NCBI RefSeq assembly: GCF_000176175.1
Contig: NZ_ACZP01000018.1
Coordinates: 62,001-126,000, forward strand
Length of the DNA stretch: 64,000 bases
Reading direction: 5' to 3'
Source of the DNA: Vibrio furnissii CIP 102972
Lineage (GTDB): Bacteria > Pseudomonadota > Gammaproteobacteria > Enterobacterales > Vibrionaceae
Every line of letters begins with the position of its first letter. Position 1 is the first letter of the stretch. The notes under the pieces are model-generated. The model searched no databases. It was not told the origin of the DNA and was given only the letters and a program-made list of their open reading frames with translations. Positions 1-9,584 of the stretch are shown in pieces. Position numbers and translations under genes: made by a program.

Positions 1-2
1 CC

Positions 3-626
3 TATCTCGTTCTATTTCACCTGGTGATCATTGCCTCGAGCAACTATCTGGTGCAGATTCCATTTACCGTGTTTGGCTTCCACACCACGTGGGGCGCTTT
101 CACGTTCCCGTTTATTTTTCTGGCAACCGACCTAACGGTGCGTATCTTTGGGGCGCCAATGGCCCGCAAAATCATCTTTTTGGTGATGTTGCCGGCGCTG
201 TTGGTGTCGTATGGGTTGTCGGTGGTGTTCTTTGAAGGTCAATTTCAGGGTGTGGCGCCGCTGAGTGAATTTAACCTGTTCGTCGCGCGTATTGCGGCTG
301 CAAGCTTTATGGCATATCTGCTCGGCCAAATCATGGACGTGCATGTGTTTAACCGCCTGCGCCAATTGAAGCAGTGGTGGGTCGCGCCCACCGCATCTAC
401 GCTGTTTGGGAATGCGCTCGATACCATCGCGTTCTTTGCGATTGCTTTTTATCAAAGTCCCGATCCGTTTATGGCGCAGCACTGGACGGAAATCGCGCTG
501 GTGGATTACAGCTTTAAATTGATCATCAGTTTGGGGCTATTCGTGCCAATGTACGGTGTGCTGCTCAACTACCTGATCCGCAAACTGACGGCGGTGAATC
601 CGAATTTTTCGGTTGCCAAAGCGTAA
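3..626 (+). CDS. yhhQ: YhhQ/VUT-family queuosine precursor transporter (5' end outside window)
   Basis: This is an integral inner-membrane protein of the VUT/YhhQ family, which in E. coli takes up the queuosine precursors preQ0/preQ1. The frame is open from base 3, so the start lies before the window. The visible 207 residues match E. coli YhhQ almost end to end, including the blocks SSNYLVQ, FIFLATDLTVRIFGAP, FNLFVARI and APTASTLFGN. The GTG at 24 is internal, because the codons before it (YLVLFHL) still align with the family. Several hydrophobic membrane segments are visible. A strong terminator follows the stop. Family assignment is secure; the substrate is inferred from the family. Confidence 0.9.
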   Translation, partial: YLVLFHLVIIASSNYLVQIPFTVFGFHTTWGAFTFPFIFLATDLTVRIFGAPMARKIIFLVMLPALLVSYGLSVVFFEGQFQGVAPLSEFNLFVARIAAASFMAYLLGQIMDVHVFNRLRQLKQWWVAPTASTLFGNALDTIAFFAIAFYQSPDPFMAQHWTEIALVDYSFKLIISLGLFVPMYGVLLNYLIRKLTAVNPNFSVAKA

Positions 627-650
627 GCAAGGCGTGGTGAATTGCCAAAG

Positions 651-681
651 AAAAGCCCGGGACATGTGCCCGGGCTTTTTT
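651..681. terminator. Bidirectional rho-independent terminator
   Basis: The stem AAAGCCCGGG / CCCGGGCTTT is flanked by A and T runs and lies between the convergent yhhQ and symporter genes. It can serve both strands. Confidence 0.85.
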
Positions 682-719
682 GTGGAGAGAATCCCTACAA
701 TTCGCTCCTCTGGAGAGGA

Positions 720-2423
720 TTAATGGTCGTGAGCAGCACCGGCACCTTTCGGATAACGGATAGACTCCACCATGTCTTGAACTTCATTCGGGACTTCGGC
801 GGTGAACTTGTTCACGACGATTGAGACCACAAAGTTCAGACACATACCCAGTGTACCGATGCCTTCTGGGCTGATGCCGAAGAACCAGTTGTCTGGCGTG
901 CTTGCCGCTGGGTTAATGAACTTGAAGTAGATGATGTACGCTGCGGTGAAGACAATACCTGCGACCATACCGGCAATCGCCCCTTCTTTGTTCATCTTCT
1001 TGTAGAAAATACCCAAGATGATGGCTGGGAAGAAGGAGGCGGCAGCCAAGCCGAAGGCGAACGCAACCACCTGCGCCACAAATCCGGGCGGGTTAATCCC
1101 CAAGTAACCAGCACCGATGATGGCCACGATGGCCGCCAAACGCGCCGCGAGCAGCTCTTGTTTGTCGGTCATATTGGGTCGGAAGCCTTTTTTCAACAAG
1201 TCATGTGAAATAGAGGTTGAGATCACCAGCAGCAGACCTGCTGCAGTTGACAGTGCTGCGGCTAAGCCACCTGCAGCCAGTAGGCCGACGACCCAGTTTG
1301 GCAATTTGGCCAGCTCTGGCGATGCCAGAACGATGATGTCACGGTTGATGCTCATCTCGTTACGTTCGTCGCCTGAGTAGAACATGCGGCCATCGCCGTT
1401 CTTGTCTTCCCAGCCGACTAGGCCTGTGCTTTCCCAGTTCTTATACCAGCTTGGTGCTTGATCCCCCGGTACACCTTGCATGTCCGGACCGTTGATGGTG
1501 TCGATCATGTTGACGCGAGCAAACGCAGCCACACCCGGTGCGGTGGTGTACAGCAATGAGATGAACAGCAATGCCCAACCTGCCGAGATACGCGCATCAC
1601 GGACTTTCGGCACGGTGAAGAAACGGATGATGACGTGGGGGAGACCCGCCGTACCCACCATCAGCGCGGCGGTGATGAAGAACACATCCACCATGCTCTT
1701 GTTCCCTTGGGTGTACGCGGTAAATCCGAGTTCTTGGGTTAAGCCATCCAGTTTATCCAGCAAGTACACATCGCTACCGGCAACGGTGGAACCCATGCCC
1801 AGTTGAGGCAGCGGATTACCCGTCATCATGATTGAGGTAAAGATGGCGGGCACAAGGAAGGCGAAAATGAGCACACAGAATTGAGCCACCTGCGTATAAG
1901 TGATGCCTTTCATGCCACCCAGTACGGCGTAGAAGAACACGATCGCCATACCAATGATGATACCCATGTTGATGTCAACTTCGAGGAAACGAGAGAACAC
2001 CACACCCACACCACGCATCTGTCCGGCCACGTAAGTGAACGAGACGAAAATCGCACAGAATACCGCAACCATACGGGCAGTTTTGGAGTAGTAACGCTCA
2101 CCAATGAAGTCAGGCACGGTGAACTGGCCGAACTTACGCAAATAAGGTGCTAAACACAGTGCCAACAGCACGTAGCCGCCCGTCCAACCCATCAGGTAAA
2201 CTGCGCCATCGTAGCCGATGAAGGAGATGATCCCGGCCATGGAGATGAAAGAAGCCGCTGACATCCAGTCGGCTGCCGTGGCCATGCCGTTTGCCACCGG
2301 GTGAACCCCACCGCCGGCGACATAAAATTCACTGGTGGATCCCGCACGTGCCCAAATCGCGATACCGATGTACAGCGCAAATGAGAGACCAACCAGAATA
2401 AACGTCCAAGTTTGAATATCCAT
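720..2423 (-). CDS. actP: Sodium:solute symporter, ActP/acetate type
   Basis: This is a 567-residue polytopic membrane protein of the solute:sodium symporter (SSF) family, in the branch annotated as cation/acetate symporter. Hydrophobic segments span the whole length. Typical SSF stretches are visible: the N-terminal FYVAGGGVHPVANGMA, AADWMSAASFI, and GGMKGITYTQVAQ near residue 170. It starts 12 bases after the stop of a DUF4212 protein, an arrangement typical of two-part symporters of this type, and AGAGGG precedes its ATG. A CrbR-like regulator two genes away suggests acetate or another short-chain acid as substrate. Family is certain; substrate is inferred. Confidence 0.85.
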   Translation of the reverse strand: MDIQTWTFILVGLSFALYIGIAIWARAGSTSEFYVAGGGVHPVANGMATAADWMSAASFISMAGIISFIGYDGAVYLMGWTGGYVLLALCLAPYLRKFGQFTVPDFIGERYYSKTARMVAVFCAIFVSFTYVAGQMRGVGVVFSRFLEVDINMGIIIGMAIVFFYAVLGGMKGITYTQVAQFCVLIFAFLVPAIFTSIMMTGNPLPQLGMGSTVAGSDVYLLDKLDGLTQELGFTAYTQGNKSMVDVFFITAALMVGTAGLPHVIIRFFTVPKVRDARISAGWALLFISLLYTTAPGVAAFARVNMIDTINGPDMQGVPGDQAPSWYKNWESTGLVGWEDKNGDGRMFYSGDERNEMSINRDIIVLASPELAKLPNWVVGLLAAGGLAAALSTAAGLLLVISTSISHDLLKKGFRPNMTDKQELLAARLAAIVAIIGAGYLGINPPGFVAQVVAFAFGLAAASFFPAIILGIFYKKMNKEGAIAGMVAGIVFTAAYIIYFKFINPAASTPDNWFFGISPEGIGTLGMCLNFVVSIVVNKFTAEVPNEVQDMVESIRYPKGAGAAHDH

Positions 2424-2435
2424 TTCTAAACCCTC

Positions 2436-2702
2436 TTAGTCTTCATGTACGTTATATTTCTTGTCGAGCGCATTCATGCGCGCAACGTAAATAAAGATTA
2501 GGGCGACAAAGGTGTAGATAGAGCCTTGCTGGGCAAACCAAAAGCCGAGTTTAAAGCCGCCAATTTGAATGGTGTCCAGCGCATCGACAAACAGCACGCC
2601 GGCCCCGTATGACACAAGGAACCACACTGCGAGCAGTGCGCCCATAATTCCCAAGTTTTCCTTCCAGTAGGCTTGAGCATGTTCTGTTGATTCGAACGCC
2701 AT
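2436..2702 (-). CDS. DUF4212 small subunit of the sodium:solute symporter
   Basis: This 88-residue membrane protein of the DUF4212 family (putative solute:sodium symporter small subunit) has two hydrophobic segments, around residues 18-38 and 57-75. It ends in a short charged tail. It is the first gene of a two-gene operon with the SSF symporter, with a 12-base gap. A clear ribosome site (AAGGAG) precedes the ATG. The family is consistently found upstream of SSF transporters and probably forms a complex with them. Its biochemical role is not established. Confidence 0.85.
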   Translation of the reverse strand: MAFESTEHAQAYWKENLGIMGALLAVWFLVSYGAGVLFVDALDTIQIGGFKLGFWFAQQGSIYTFVALIFIYVARMNALDKKYNVHED

Positions 2703-3128
2703 GGCCTTCTCCTTCCGTTTCTATTCCTGATGAGATGTTGTGTTAACGCAATGTTACGATTTGTAATCTAGCAGTGTTTTGGCAAGGGATCTGTGCAACT
2801 TTAGTCGTGACGTTTTTTGTTTAAAACGCTTTAAAATCAAAGCGTGTCTGCGAGTTTGTGATGTGTGTTTTATGTTAAGGTGATGTTAAATTAGCCAAAG
2901 GTCTAACACCAGAACGTCATAAAATTGTGTTCAGATAACGTTTTGATGCGAAATTGGTGTCATGAGCGTGAGGGCAAGATCGGCGCAAGTCTTATGTCAT
3001 GAGAACTTGGTGGTATTTGTTTACACAAACTTTTCGTAAAAGTGGGGAGTTTTCGTGCACAATAGGCGAGCAGCGGGCGGTGGGGTTCCACCGTATAATA
3101 ACAACAATTTAATCAAGGGAGCTAAAGA
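2703..3128. promoter_or_regulatory. Divergent regulatory region between the symporter operon and nhaP2
   Basis: These 426 AT-rich bases contain no gene. They must hold the promoters of the symporter operon (minus) and nhaP2 (plus). I see an inverted repeat ACGCTTT (2826-2832) / AAAGCGT (2839-2845). I also see a 9-base direct repeat TGTCATGAG at 2958-2966 and 2995-3003, 37 bases apart. Either could be an operator; no known consensus fits clearly. Confidence 0.5.
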
Positions 3129-4874
3129 GTGGACGCGATCACCATCAACAGCTTTTTTCTGATTGGCGCATTACTTATCGCGCTTAGCGTACTCTTAAGC
3201 CCTGTATCCTCAAAATTGGGTATTCCAATTCTTTTGGTGTTTCTTGCCGTCGGTATGGTGGCTGGGGAAGATGGGCTCGGGGGCATTTTATTTGATAATT
3301 ATCCGGTTGCGTATTTGGTGAGTAACCTCGCGCTGGCGGTGATATTGCTCGACGGCGGTATGCGCACTCGGGTGGCAAGTTTTCGAGTGGCATTTTGGCC
3401 CTCGGTGTCGCTTGCGACCGTGGGGGTGGCGATTACCACCATGTTAACGGGATTGATGGCGGCATGGCTATTTGATCTCGATTTGATGCAAGGGATTTTG
3501 GTTGGCGCGATTGTCGGCTCGACCGATGCGGCTGCGGTATTCTCGCTGCTGAAAGGACGCAGCCTGAACGAACGTGTCGGCGCTACACTGGAAATTGAAT
3601 CGGGGACCAACGACCCGATGGCGGTCTTTTTGACCGTGACAATGATTGCCGTGCTGGGCAGCCAAGGCACCGATCTGAGCGCAGGTTTTCTGGCGCTGAG
3701 TTTTGTGAAGCAGTTTGGTTTGGGGGCGTTGCTCGGCCTGTGTGGCGGTTGGCTACTGTGGAAACTGATTAACCGCAGCCAATTGCCAGAAGGGCTGTAT
3801 TCGATTCTGACCATCAGCGGTGGTTTGATCATTTTTGCGTTGTCGAATGCGCTGGGCGGCAGTGGCATTTTGTCGATTTATTTGGTGGGGTTACTGATTG
3901 GTAACCGTCCAACGCGCAGCCGCCACTCGATTTTGAACGTGCTGGATGGCATGACGTGGTTGTCGCAAATCGGCATGTTCTTGGTGCTGGGGCTGCTGGT
4001 GACGCCGTCGAATCTGGTGTCGATCATGCTACCGGGTCTGGCATTGGCGTTTGGGATGATCTTGTTTGCGCGTCCTATTTCGGTCTGGATTGGCCTGTTG
4101 CCATTCAAGAGCTTTACCGCGCGTGAAAAATGGTTCATCTCTTGGGTGGGTCTGCGCGGCGCTGTGCCGATCATCCTGGCGGTATTCCCAATGATGGCCG
4201 GTCTGCCGGGCGCGCAGCTCTACTTTAACTTGGCGTTTTTCGTGGTCATGGTATCGCTGATTGTGCAAGGCGGAACGCTGACCAAAGCGATGTCACTGGC
4301 GAAAGTGGAATTGCCATCTAAACCGGAGCCGATGTCTCGCACGGGCGTGGAAATTTTCCCGACCAGCGAGTGGGAACTGTTCATCTATAAGCTGAAACAG
4401 GAAAAATGGTGTATTGGCGAGCCACTGCGTAATCTCTTCATGCCTGAGGGCACGCGGATTGCGGCGCTCTTCCGTCAGCAGCAGTTACTTCACCCATCGG
4501 GCAGTACCAAGCTGGAAGAAGGCGATACGCTGTGTGTGTTGGCGCAGGAAAAAGATCTGGAAGCCTTGAGTCAGTTGTTTAGTGAAGCGCCTGAAAAAGC
4601 GTCATTGGCGCGATTCTTTGGTGACTTCTTCTTGGATATCGATGCGAAGTTATCCGATGTGGCGATGATTTACGGTTTGGATCTCGGCGAACTCAATGAT
4701 GAGAAAACCCTGAAGGACTTGGTGACCGAACACCTTGGCACCACGCCGGTTCTTGGTGACCATTTTGAGTGGCACGGCCTGTATTGGGTTGTGGCGGATG
4801 TGGTGGACTGGCAGGTGGTGAAAGTGGGTCTGCGTCTGCCAGCCGAGAAAGATATTCAGGAAGCGAGCGAGTAA
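3129..4874 (+). CDS. nhaP2: K+/H+ antiporter NhaP2 (CvrA)
   Basis: This 581-residue cation:proton antiporter of the CPA1 family exchanges cytoplasmic K+ (or Na+) for protons across the inner membrane and supports growth at high K+ and low pH. About 12-13 membrane segments fill residues 1-390. They include GSTDAAAVFSLL and ESGTNDPMAVF, the conserved acidic ion-binding region, and GLRGAVPI. After them come a TrkA-C/RCK-C domain (about 400-480) and a C-terminal CorC/HlyC-type domain. The start is GTG, with AAGGGA upstream. It matches NhaP2 in length and domain order. It is transcribed divergently from the symporter operon and convergently with the response regulator. Confidence 0.93.
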   Translation: MDAITINSFFLIGALLIALSVLLSPVSSKLGIPILLVFLAVGMVAGEDGLGGILFDNYPVAYLVSNLALAVILLDGGMRTRVASFRVAFWPSVSLATVGVAITTMLTGLMAAWLFDLDLMQGILVGAIVGSTDAAAVFSLLKGRSLNERVGATLEIESGTNDPMAVFLTVTMIAVLGSQGTDLSAGFLALSFVKQFGLGALLGLCGGWLLWKLINRSQLPEGLYSILTISGGLIIFALSNALGGSGILSIYLVGLLIGNRPTRSRHSILNVLDGMTWLSQIGMFLVLGLLVTPSNLVSIMLPGLALAFGMILFARPISVWIGLLPFKSFTAREKWFISWVGLRGAVPIILAVFPMMAGLPGAQLYFNLAFFVVMVSLIVQGGTLTKAMSLAKVELPSKPEPMSRTGVEIFPTSEWELFIYKLKQEKWCIGEPLRNLFMPEGTRIAALFRQQQLLHPSGSTKLEEGDTLCVLAQEKDLEALSQLFSEAPEKASLARFFGDFFLDIDAKLSDVAMIYGLDLGELNDEKTLKDLVTEHLGTTPVLGDHFEWHGLYWVVADVVDWQVVKVGLRLPAEKDIQEASE

Positions 4875-4876
4875 AT

Positions 4877-5506
4877 TTACTCGCTGATCTCCTTCAACAG
4901 GATCACCGCCTGCGTGCGGTTTTTCACCCCAAGTTTTCGGAAGATCGCCGTCATGTGTGCTTTGATGGTGGCTTCCGAAACATTCAACTCATAAGCAATC
5001 TGCTTATTCAATAAGCCGTCCGATAACATGCCCAGCACCTTGTATTGCTGGGGGGTGAGGGCGGCTATTTTTTCCGCCAGATCGTTGCACGCGCCTGCAT
5101 TTGCGATCAGCCCTTCCGGAAAGTATGGTTCGCCGTTCAACACCTGATTAATCGCACTGATTAAGCTGCGCATGTCGCTCGATTTGGGAATGAAGCCAAA
5201 CGCGCCGTGGCTTTTAACTTGTGACACCACCGACGGCTCTTCACTGGCCGACACGACCACAATCGGCAAATCCGGGTGTTCGGCGCGCAGGTGGATTAGC
5301 CCAGACATGCCATTGGCTCCGGGCATTTTCAAATCCAGCAGCAATAGGTCCGGCTCCGATCCTTTGTCGAGCAATGCAAGCAGCGCTTCTAGCGAATCGG
5401 CTTCAAGAAGGTTCGCCCCACTGACTGCCATGTGCACCGATTGGAACAAGGCATTGCGAAATAGCGGATGATCATCGGCGATGATGATGGTGTAGGTCGA
5501 GTCCAT
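4877..5506 (-). CDS. crbR: NarL/LuxR-type response regulator, CrbR-like
   Basis: This 209-residue response regulator has an N-terminal receiver domain, with the DDH acidic pair near residue 10, the phospho-acceptor in LLLLDLKMPG near 55, and the conserved Lys in FIPKSS. A C-terminal LuxR-type HTH covers LTPQQYKVLGML to KAHMTAIFRKLGV. I chose the ATG at 5506: the longer reading from a TTG at 5569 adds residues unlike a receiver domain. In Vibrio the regulator beside the symporter/nhaP2 pair is, as I recall, CrbR. With the SSF-linked kinase CrbS it activates acetyl-CoA synthetase (the acetate switch). That identity rests on context; the kinase is not in the window. Confidence 0.7.
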   Translation of the reverse strand: MDSTYTIIIADDHPLFRNALFQSVHMAVSGANLLEADSLEALLALLDKGSEPDLLLLDLKMPGANGMSGLIHLRAEHPDLPIVVVSASEEPSVVSQVKSHGAFGFIPKSSDMRSLISAINQVLNGEPYFPEGLIANAGACNDLAEKIAALTPQQYKVLGMLSDGLLNKQIAYELNVSEATIKAHMTAIFRKLGVKNRTQAVILLKEISE

Positions 5507-5623
5507 GACGTTAAACACTTTGAACAAATAAGTTAATGAAATTATTGTCCGCTTTGAAAATATGGACAATGCTCACACACTAAAAGTCTGAACTGTATCC
5601 CTATTTTGGGTCAGATCGCTGCA

Positions 5624-5663
5624 ACAAAAAAAAGCGCTGAGCGTCGTATGCTACGCTCAGCGC
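5624..5663 (-). terminator. Terminator of pulA
   Basis: The perfect 11-bp stem GCGCTGAGCGT / ACGCTCAGCGC (5634-5644, 5653-5663), read on the minus strand, is followed by a run of eight T. It lies just downstream of the pulA stop. Confidence 0.9.
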
Positions 5664-5689
5664 AAAGGTTATGGACAATGTGTGATGAC

Positions 5690-8600
5690 TTAATTCGTGA
5701 TTGGGGCTTCAAAAACGGCGACAGACCAAGCCGGAACGGACAGCTTGCCGTCGTCTACGCTGGCACCAAAGCCGATTGAATCACTGCCCGCCTGTTGTTG
5801 AGTGCTATGCAGCTGATAGCCACTGGCATCCACGCCGGCGAAATTGCTAACCGGGGTCGGTGACGCGTTGAGAACCACGATCAGGCCACTGCGCTCAGCA
5901 TCGATGGTTGAATCGAACACGTCGGTGCTGTTGTTGATGCTCATCACGATCAAGCCAGGAATTTGAGTGCTTCCGGTGTTGTGGAAGGCAACGCGTTTGA
6001 TGATCTCGCTGCCTTTGCCTAACGTCAGCAAACCGGATGAGGCGCGCAACTGGGCCATCTCCATAAAGTAGCGGTTCATCGCTGCGATGTTGTCTGCGCC
6101 TGGATTCGCCGCTTCACCTGCACCGGTGATCACTTGGGTGATGATGTCCCAGTTGTCGCCATCTTTATCAGAACGAGGCAAGCCCACATCCCAGTTGTTG
6201 CCTTGCATGCTAAAGTCGACGCGGTTGAACCAGTCGCCCGAGTCGTACGAGTCGCGCTGCATGGATTTCGAGCGTAGCAGTTCGCTGCCCATGTGGATAA
6301 ACGGCACCCCTTGCCCTAGCATGGCGGATGCGAGACTGACGGCTTGCATGCGGACACGCGTTTCGACGGAGGCGTCATAGGCGATTTTGTACTGGTTGTT
6401 GTCCCACAGCGTTTGGTTATCGTGTTTCGAGACGTAGTTTTGGATTTCCCACGCATCTTCCGCATAACCGGCGGGTTGACCGTTGTAGTCCAGTTCTTCA
6501 CCCGTGATGGTGTTATCTTGACTGTCGATAAAGGTAAACGCTTTGAGGTTACCGGCCATGCCAAGGCGAACCAAATCAGACAGATGCAGCGCGCTGGCCA
6601 GAGTGTCGCTCGACGCTAAGTCATTGGGCTGCACGTAAATGCCGTTGCCGAAGCCTTGATTTGAACGCAGAGCGTCTTGACTATCGAATGGGCCGCCGCC
6701 ACGCACCGCATCACGCAGGCGATCCGAGAAGGAGCCAATCCCGGTGCCGCCTAAGTTGGATTGGCTGGCTTGGGTAAACATACGATCGCCGACCACTTCA
6801 CCAAAATCCCAACCCTCACCATAGAAGTAGACTTGAGGATCAATCGCTTGTGCGACTTGCAGTGTGTGCTGAATCTGCGCCAAGGGGTGATGGCCCATCA
6901 AATCCCAACGGAAAGCATCGATTTTGTAGTCGCGGACCCACGTGGCGATGGAGTCGTCAATCAACTTGGCAAACATGCGGTTTTCTGGCGCGGTGTTGGA
7001 ACAACACGTGGAGTTCTCAACGCTGCCGGAATACTCATTCAAGCGTTGGTAATACCAAGGCACGATGCGGTCGAGTACCGATTTCGAAGAGGTTCCCGAC
7101 TCATTGGTGTGGTTGTACACCACGTCCATGACCACATTAAGGCCAACGTCTTGCTTGATCGCCATGACCATCTGACGGAATTCAAGAATCCGCGCTAGGC
7201 CATCCGGATCGCTGGCATAAGAGCCTTCCGGCACCGTGTAATGGAATGGGTCGTAGCCCCAGTTGAAGCTGTCCACATCGCGTACAAACGCGTTCAGGCG
7301 TTGTACGGCTTGCGTCTGTTTGTCGTCGCTTTGCAGCGCGCTAAACACATCGGCAATGGTTTGGCTGCTGCTGCAGTAGGCGCCAAAGTCGCTGTCGGCA
7401 CTGACCGTCGGCTGCAGTTCACACAGCTTGCTGAACGGCTGGTCGATATCGGCCACTTGATCGGGGTCTTCATTGATGGTGGCAATGTCAAACACCGGTA
7501 GCAGGTGCAGGTGCGTGACGCCAGAATCCGCCAGCGCTTTCAGATGGCTGACCGCCACGGAATCGCTTTGTGTAAAGGCGGCAAACTTGCCACGGTATTG
7601 CGCGGCCATGCTGCTGTCTGATGAGGAGAAATCGCGCACGTGCGCTTCGTACAAGACGAATTGAGATGGGTTGTCTTGTGTATGCGGTGCACTTAAGGTG
7701 CCCCAACCGGTTGGCGTCACCTCGGTGCTGTCGAGGTTCACGACCTGACTGTATTCCGAGTTGCGGGCCAAGCTGTGAGAGTATGGGTCGGTGACTTCAT
7801 ACTCTTCCACCTGATCGGTCGCAGGGTGGTACACCTTCACGCGGTAGCGGTAAAAATCGCCATGCGCCAGCGCCGTCTCGGCGGCATACCAACTACCGGA
7901 CGTGTTGTCCCAGTTCATTGCAATGGTTTCTTTGAGCTGTTTGTCGGCATCATAGGCAACCAAATCGACCGATTGCGCTGTCGGGGCCCAGAGACGGAAG
8001 CTGGTGGTGTTCCCACTGACGATCGCGCCATATTGCAACTGACTGGCGGTATCGGCGTAGAGGGCATCCAAAGCGCTGGCAGGTTGCACTTCGGTCGCCA
8101 GAATCACGCCGCTGCTGTCACTCGCGACCAACCACAGCTGGCCTTTGAGCATGGTTTTTAAATCGTGTTGCGCGGTGGAAAAATCAAATTGAAACGCCTT
8201 GAAGGCATCGACTAGGTGCGGTTTGCTACTCTTCCAATCATCACTGCCCGCTTGGCTGGTGGTGATGAGGTCATCAAAACCGGTCACGGTTTTACTGCTG
8301 CTGTCAAACGCCAGATCGCCGGTTTCGGAGTAGTACAGCGACAGCGATGTGGCATCGAGGCTGGCCACCAACAGCGTGCTGGCATCGGCAAAAATGGCGC
8401 TGGCGCCGCTCAGGGCGACTTGCGTTTGCGGTAACCGGGTTAAAGGTTCGTAATAAACTTTGTCGGTGCCTTTAAACACAAATCCAATCGGGCCAATGAC
8501 GCTTTGCTTGGAGAAATCAAAACTCAAATCGGCGGTCTGGTAGGTGCCGTTGTCGTTAGGAATGATGTTAATACAGGTGTTTTCATCATTGGTTGGCAGA

Positions 8601-9268
8601 TCCCAATACGCACCGTACGCAGAACTAAAGCCGGTGGGAGCCATCCCCGGCCATGTGGTATTGCTGTCATCAAAACTGGTGCAGGTCTCGTTATTCCACA
8701 CGTGCAAAGTAAACGCGTCGAGATCACCGTCGGTGCTATTGAAGTAAATACGTGTGGTGTTAGCCGCCAAGTCACTGGTTGGAATCAATTCCGGATACAC
8801 CGCCGCAACCCCTTGCTGGGTGTAGGCGCTGTCGTTTTCTCCCAGTTGGGTCAGATCGATTTTGCCATCGTATTCTCCCAGCACTTTGTTGCCGTCGACA
8901 CGCGGGATGAAGTTAATACACTGCGTGCTGTCTTGGTTGTAACTGAGCGTCCAGTAGGCTCCAAATTCAGGATCAACACCGTCTGCGGGGAGCCCTTGGT
9001 TCCAATCCGAGGCGGCACTGGTATCCCCGGCAAAGGCGTTACAGTTGCTGTCGTTCCAGATGTATAAGGTCGCATTGTCGTAGGCCGTACTGTCGGCGCT
9101 CAATGTTGTCACGGTGTCGTTGGCTTTGTAGTAGACCGTGACCGTTTGCGTGCCGGTGTCGACGTCATCATCGTCAGACGATGAATTACAGCCGACCAAC
9201 ACTCCCGCGGCGATGATTGGCAACATCGCCTGCCAAAGTACCGAATGAGGCAGAGTAGGTTTGTTCAC
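5690..9268 (-). CDS. pulA: Lipoprotein pullulanase-type alpha-1,6-glucosidase
   Basis: This 1192-residue secreted debranching enzyme hydrolyses alpha-1,6 links in pullulan and starch fragments. It has a lipoprotein signal with lipobox LVGC (Cys27, Asn at +2), then a Ser/Asp-rich linker. Two related N-terminal modules follow (about 45-150 and 160-280, each with a Trp-Asn-x-x-x-Cys element and GAYW), resembling pullulanase-associated starch-binding domains. Next come a CBM48-like domain near 425-520 and a GH13 barrel. All four GH13 regions are present: DVVYNH near 714, AFRWDLMGHH with the nucleophile near 789, GEGWDFGE with the acid near 819, and SKHDN near 949. It is a single gene with its own terminator. 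Confidence 0.93.
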   Translation of the reverse strand: MNKPTLPHSVLWQAMLPIIAAGVLVGCNSSSDDDDVDTGTQTVTVYYKANDTVTTLSADSTAYDNATLYIWNDSNCNAFAGDTSAASDWNQGLPADGVDPEFGAYWTLSYNQDSTQCINFIPRVDGNKVLGEYDGKIDLTQLGENDSAYTQQGVAAVYPELIPTSDLAANTTRIYFNSTDGDLDAFTLHVWNNETCTSFDDSNTTWPGMAPTGFSSAYGAYWDLPTNDENTCINIIPNDNGTYQTADLSFDFSKQSVIGPIGFVFKGTDKVYYEPLTRLPQTQVALSGASAIFADASTLLVASLDATSLSLYYSETGDLAFDSSSKTVTGFDDLITTSQAGSDDWKSSKPHLVDAFKAFQFDFSTAQHDLKTMLKGQLWLVASDSSGVILATEVQPASALDALYADTASQLQYGAIVSGNTTSFRLWAPTAQSVDLVAYDADKQLKETIAMNWDNTSGSWYAAETALAHGDFYRYRVKVYHPATDQVEEYEVTDPYSHSLARNSEYSQVVNLDSTEVTPTGWGTLSAPHTQDNPSQFVLYEAHVRDFSSSDSSMAAQYRGKFAAFTQSDSVAVSHLKALADSGVTHLHLLPVFDIATINEDPDQVADIDQPFSKLCELQPTVSADSDFGAYCSSSQTIADVFSALQSDDKQTQAVQRLNAFVRDVDSFNWGYDPFHYTVPEGSYASDPDGLARILEFRQMVMAIKQDVGLNVVMDVVYNHTNESGTSSKSVLDRIVPWYYQRLNEYSGSVENSTCCSNTAPENRMFAKLIDDSIATWVRDYKIDAFRWDLMGHHPLAQIQHTLQVAQAIDPQVYFYGEGWDFGEVVGDRMFTQASQSNLGGTGIGSFSDRLRDAVRGGGPFDSQDALRSNQGFGNGIYVQPNDLASSDTLASALHLSDLVRLGMAGNLKAFTFIDSQDNTITGEELDYNGQPAGYAEDAWEIQNYVSKHDNQTLWDNNQYKIAYDASVETRVRMQAVSLASAMLGQGVPFIHMGSELLRSKSMQRDSYDSGDWFNRVDFSMQGNNWDVGLPRSDKDGDNWDIITQVITGAGEAANPGADNIAAMNRYFMEMAQLRASSGLLTLGKGSEIIKRVAFHNTGSTQIPGLIVMSINNSTDVFDSTIDAERSGLIVVLNASPTPVSNFAGVDASGYQLHSTQQQAGSDSIGFGASVDDGKLSVPAWSVAVFEAPITN

Positions 9269-9467
9269 GTTTGTAGACTCCTGATTGTTATGATCGCCTG
9301 GCCATGCTTAGCCCGGCTCTTTTTGCAATCGATATGCTAAAAGCCGGCTGGGGCTACAAAGTGTGAGTCAGTGCCGTAAAGATAATTTGGTGACAGAAAA
9401 AATCTCGGCTTGGAGTCCGCGTCACCAAATGTGGTATGAGTTGTAGTGAGCGTTGGCACATATTGAA

Positions 9468-9502
9468 GGGGGAGGTGCGGGGTGGAGCGGGGGCGGAGGT
9501 GT
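9468..9502. promoter_or_regulatory. G-rich tract with possible MalT-like elements upstream of pulA
   Basis: On the plus strand three G-rich decamers follow one another: GGGGGAGGTG, GGGGTGGAGC and GGGGGCGGAG. They loosely resemble the MalT box core (GGGGAKGAGG), and pullulanase genes in enterobacteria are MalT targets. The match is imperfect. The tract lies about 200 bases before the pulA start. Confidence 0.35.
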
Positions 9503-9584
9503 CGCACGGCGCACACAATGTTGTTAGACAGCGGTTGCATTGCACGATCGTTGGTCGTGTGTGCCTGTGGGAGCGTGAAAATTA

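Noticed and set aside
5507..5569. Longer N terminus of the CrbR-like regulator from TTG 5569
   Set aside because: The extra 21 residues do not belong to a receiver domain, and the region is AT-rich promoter-like DNA.
8504..9067. 187-codon frame antisense to pulA
   Set aside because: It mirrors conserved pullulanase codons and has no independent signal; pulA is complete.
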